The notes under the pieces: generated by a model
Database searches by the model: none
What the model saw: only the letters and a program-made list of their open reading frames with translations
What the model was told of the DNA's origin: nothing
DNA from: Chrysophaeum taylorii
Lineage: Eukaryota > Sar > Pelagophyceae > Pelagomonadales > Pelagomonadaceae
NCBI GenBank assembly: GCA_029834535.1
Contig: JAQMWT010000348.1
Location: 124,001 to 188,000, forward strand
Direction of reading: 5' to 3'
DNA: 64,000 bases
In this document: piece by piece, positions 62,864 to 64,000 of the stretch
Layout: every line of letters begins with the position of its first letter
Numbering within the stretch: position 1 is the stretch's first letter
Translations under genes and position numbers: made by a program

Positions 62864-64000
62864 ATGCCTCAAATTGGGTTCAACTGGGACCCTATCAATC
62901 TGTATTCTCGTGCTGAAGCCGGTTTGAAGTACTGTCCCGGTCCTAAACAATGTATCATCACGGAGCAGCACCTGCAGCATCTGCAGCAGCAGATGGTGCG
63001 AATTGACTGGTGTGTGGTAAAGGTCTTGGTGAAGTGCCTCATAGCGTACTACCGCGGCGGAGGAATGACGATCGGGATCGTAGAAATGGACGAAGACGAG
63101 TTTGTGAGCGGGTTCGAAGGCGGGAGCAAGTCAACATGCGACGGGTCGAGCTCCTTGTCGAGCAGTTGCTCTGATTACGAGTACTTGAGCTGCGAGGAGT
63201 ACGTGAGCCGGCGGCGGCGAGAAGTGTCGTGCGGCCTGTTTGACTGCCGGAGGGATGATATAGTCCGGCGGTCGGCGTCGAGCGACGACGAGGACGAGTC
63301 GTACATTCGACGCCGGGACGAGTGTCTGTCGCTCGACAGGCTACCCGTCAAGCTGGCCAAGCAGTCTCTGCTGGCTGCGTTGGATGCCTCGCGGGGCGAG
63401 CCGCGGGACCCGCGGGTTGCCGATGCCGTCCGAGTCCTGGCCGACGAGAACAGACTGTGGACTTCGGAATCCGACTCTCCGCTCAAGGAAGCGACCGGAC
63501 GGTGGAAAGCGGTCACGCGCGCCGACTTTCCGGGCTCCGTGGGCCGGTCGGGCCGAGCCTATGCCTACACGCTGGGCCGCATGTCGTTTGGCCTCTTTTC
63601 GCCCGGAGACGTGTTGATGTCGGTCGAGGAGTGTCACGTCGTCGTACGGCCGTCCTACGGGAAACCCTCGATCGTCCCCGAGAGCGTCAAGCCCCATGCC
63701 GAAATCCGGACCTACAATATCGAAGTGCGTTTCACGGTGCTGGACGACCGCGCCAAAGGCCTGAGAGGCATGCTCACGACCTACGGCTATTGCGCTCGGG
63801 CAGACTCGAGGGCGGGCGACGCCGCCCACCGCTTGGCAGTTTGGTTTGTCGGGGGCGACCTGCGCCCAGACGGCCACGCCGACGATCGTTGGACCCGACT
63901 CTTTTCTCAGGAGGCCGAGTCTGCTCGGAAGACAAGATCCTTAGTCACGCGCGCGACGCTCTGGTTTGTCTCCAAGGCTCTCGGCATCGAGCTCGGTCCT
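62864..64000 (+). CDS. Large gene running off the right edge, possibly PAP/fibrillin-like, partial
   Basis: From the ATG at 62864 a frame stays open without a stop to the window end (379 codons). It starts MPQIGFNWDPINLYSRAEAG, followed by YCPGPKQCIITEQHLQHLQQQ. A Ser-rich acidic part (CDGSSSLSSSCSDYEYLSCEE) comes next, then helices. From about residue 215 there is a beta-rich part (GRWKAVTRADFPGS, AYTLGRMSFGLFSPGDVLMSVEE, TYNIEVRFTVLDD). A small domain beginning L..A.GRWK.V and running through G......F.P. and V.F.V is reminiscent of plastid-lipid-associated/fibrillin domains, but the match is weak. There is no transit peptide at this start. An upstream exon is possible. Confidence 0.65.
   Translation, partial: MPQIGFNWDPINLYSRAEAGLKYCPGPKQCIITEQHLQHLQQQMVRIDWCVVKVLVKCLIAYYRGGGMTIGIVEMDEDEFVSGFEGGSKSTCDGSSSLSSSCSDYEYLSCEEYVSRRRREVSCGLFDCRRDDIVRRSASSDDEDESYIRRRDECLSLDRLPVKLAKQSLLAALDASRGEPRDPRVADAVRVLADENRLWTSESDSPLKEATGRWKAVTRADFPGSVGRSGRAYAYTLGRMSFGLFSPGDVLMSVEECHVVVRPSYGKPSIVPESVKPHAEIRTYNIEVRFTVLDDRAKGLRGMLTTYGYCARADSRAGDAAHRLAVWFVGGDLRPDGHADDRWTRLFSQEAESARKTRSLVTRATLWFVSKALGIELGP

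Noticed and set aside
1-64000. tRNA, rRNA and snRNA genes
   Set aside because: I looked for the GGTTCGANTCC B-box and for conserved rRNA blocks on both strands and found no convincing case. Isolated GGTTCGAA matches lie inside coding exons.

Overview
The window looks like nuclear DNA of a unicellular eukaryotic alga or a close protist relative. Genes are mostly single-exon and GC-rich. They include RIB43A (flagellar microtubule), AP-4 sigma, ARP3, a DHHC-type palmitoyltransferase, a VPS9 Rab-GEF and a plastid-type Obg GTPase with a leader peptide. The few introns I could resolve are very short (46-92 nt) with GT..AG ends. Together with a Ty1/copia retroelement this fits a compact stramenopile-like picoalga genome. 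That is an inference from gene content, and the species is not identified.

Layout. 1-5150: a large REJ/GPS-type multi-pass surface protein behind a Ser/Thr/Pro-rich mucin-like stretch. 5210-8475: a decayed LINE (endonuclease and reverse transcriptase). 8541-10936: an unresolved small gene, RIB43A, and a small convergent gene. 11850-25871: a roughly 14 kb Ty1/copia fossil with 0.4 kb LTRs and a 5-bp target duplication. It has absorbed two LINE pieces, one short LINE-derived element, and two inverted copies of a Helitron-like (Pif1-type helicase) fragment. 26657-37496: a dense block with a palmitoyltransferase, a tail-anchored ROK sugar kinase, a membrane aspartic protease, a CaMK-like kinase, a GH28 glycosidase, AP-4 sigma, ARP3, and a hydrolase fused to an S51-like domain. 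37577-43446: mostly degenerate sequence with a U-box gene, a dead WD40 fragment and another short LINE-derived element. 43447-52584: a 2OG-Fe(II) oxygenase, a PDZ protein, a coiled-coil protein, a purple acid phosphatase, a VPS9 protein and a sulfotransferase. 52587-56580: a DNA transposon with inverted ends flanked by TA. 56583-59042: no convincing gene. 59043-64000: a membrane protein, a coiled-coil protein, Obg, and a large gene running off the right edge.

Gene organisation is tight. Divergent pairs share 46-90 bp (28815-28904, 34014-34069, 37497-37576, 44032-44077, 59754-59799), and two convergent pairs overlap at their stop codons (10682-10693, 60436-60444). Several products fall on the secretory or membrane route: palmitoyltransferase, AP-4, VPS9, ARP3, the membrane aspartic protease, and secreted GH28 and phosphatase. 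This block is not an operon-like pathway. The most unusual items are the alpha/beta-hydrolase/S51-like fusion, the tail-anchored ROK kinase, the LINE-derived chimeric short elements, the Helitron inverted repeat inside the copia element, and a promoter-proximal 40-bp motif shared by two unrelated genes.
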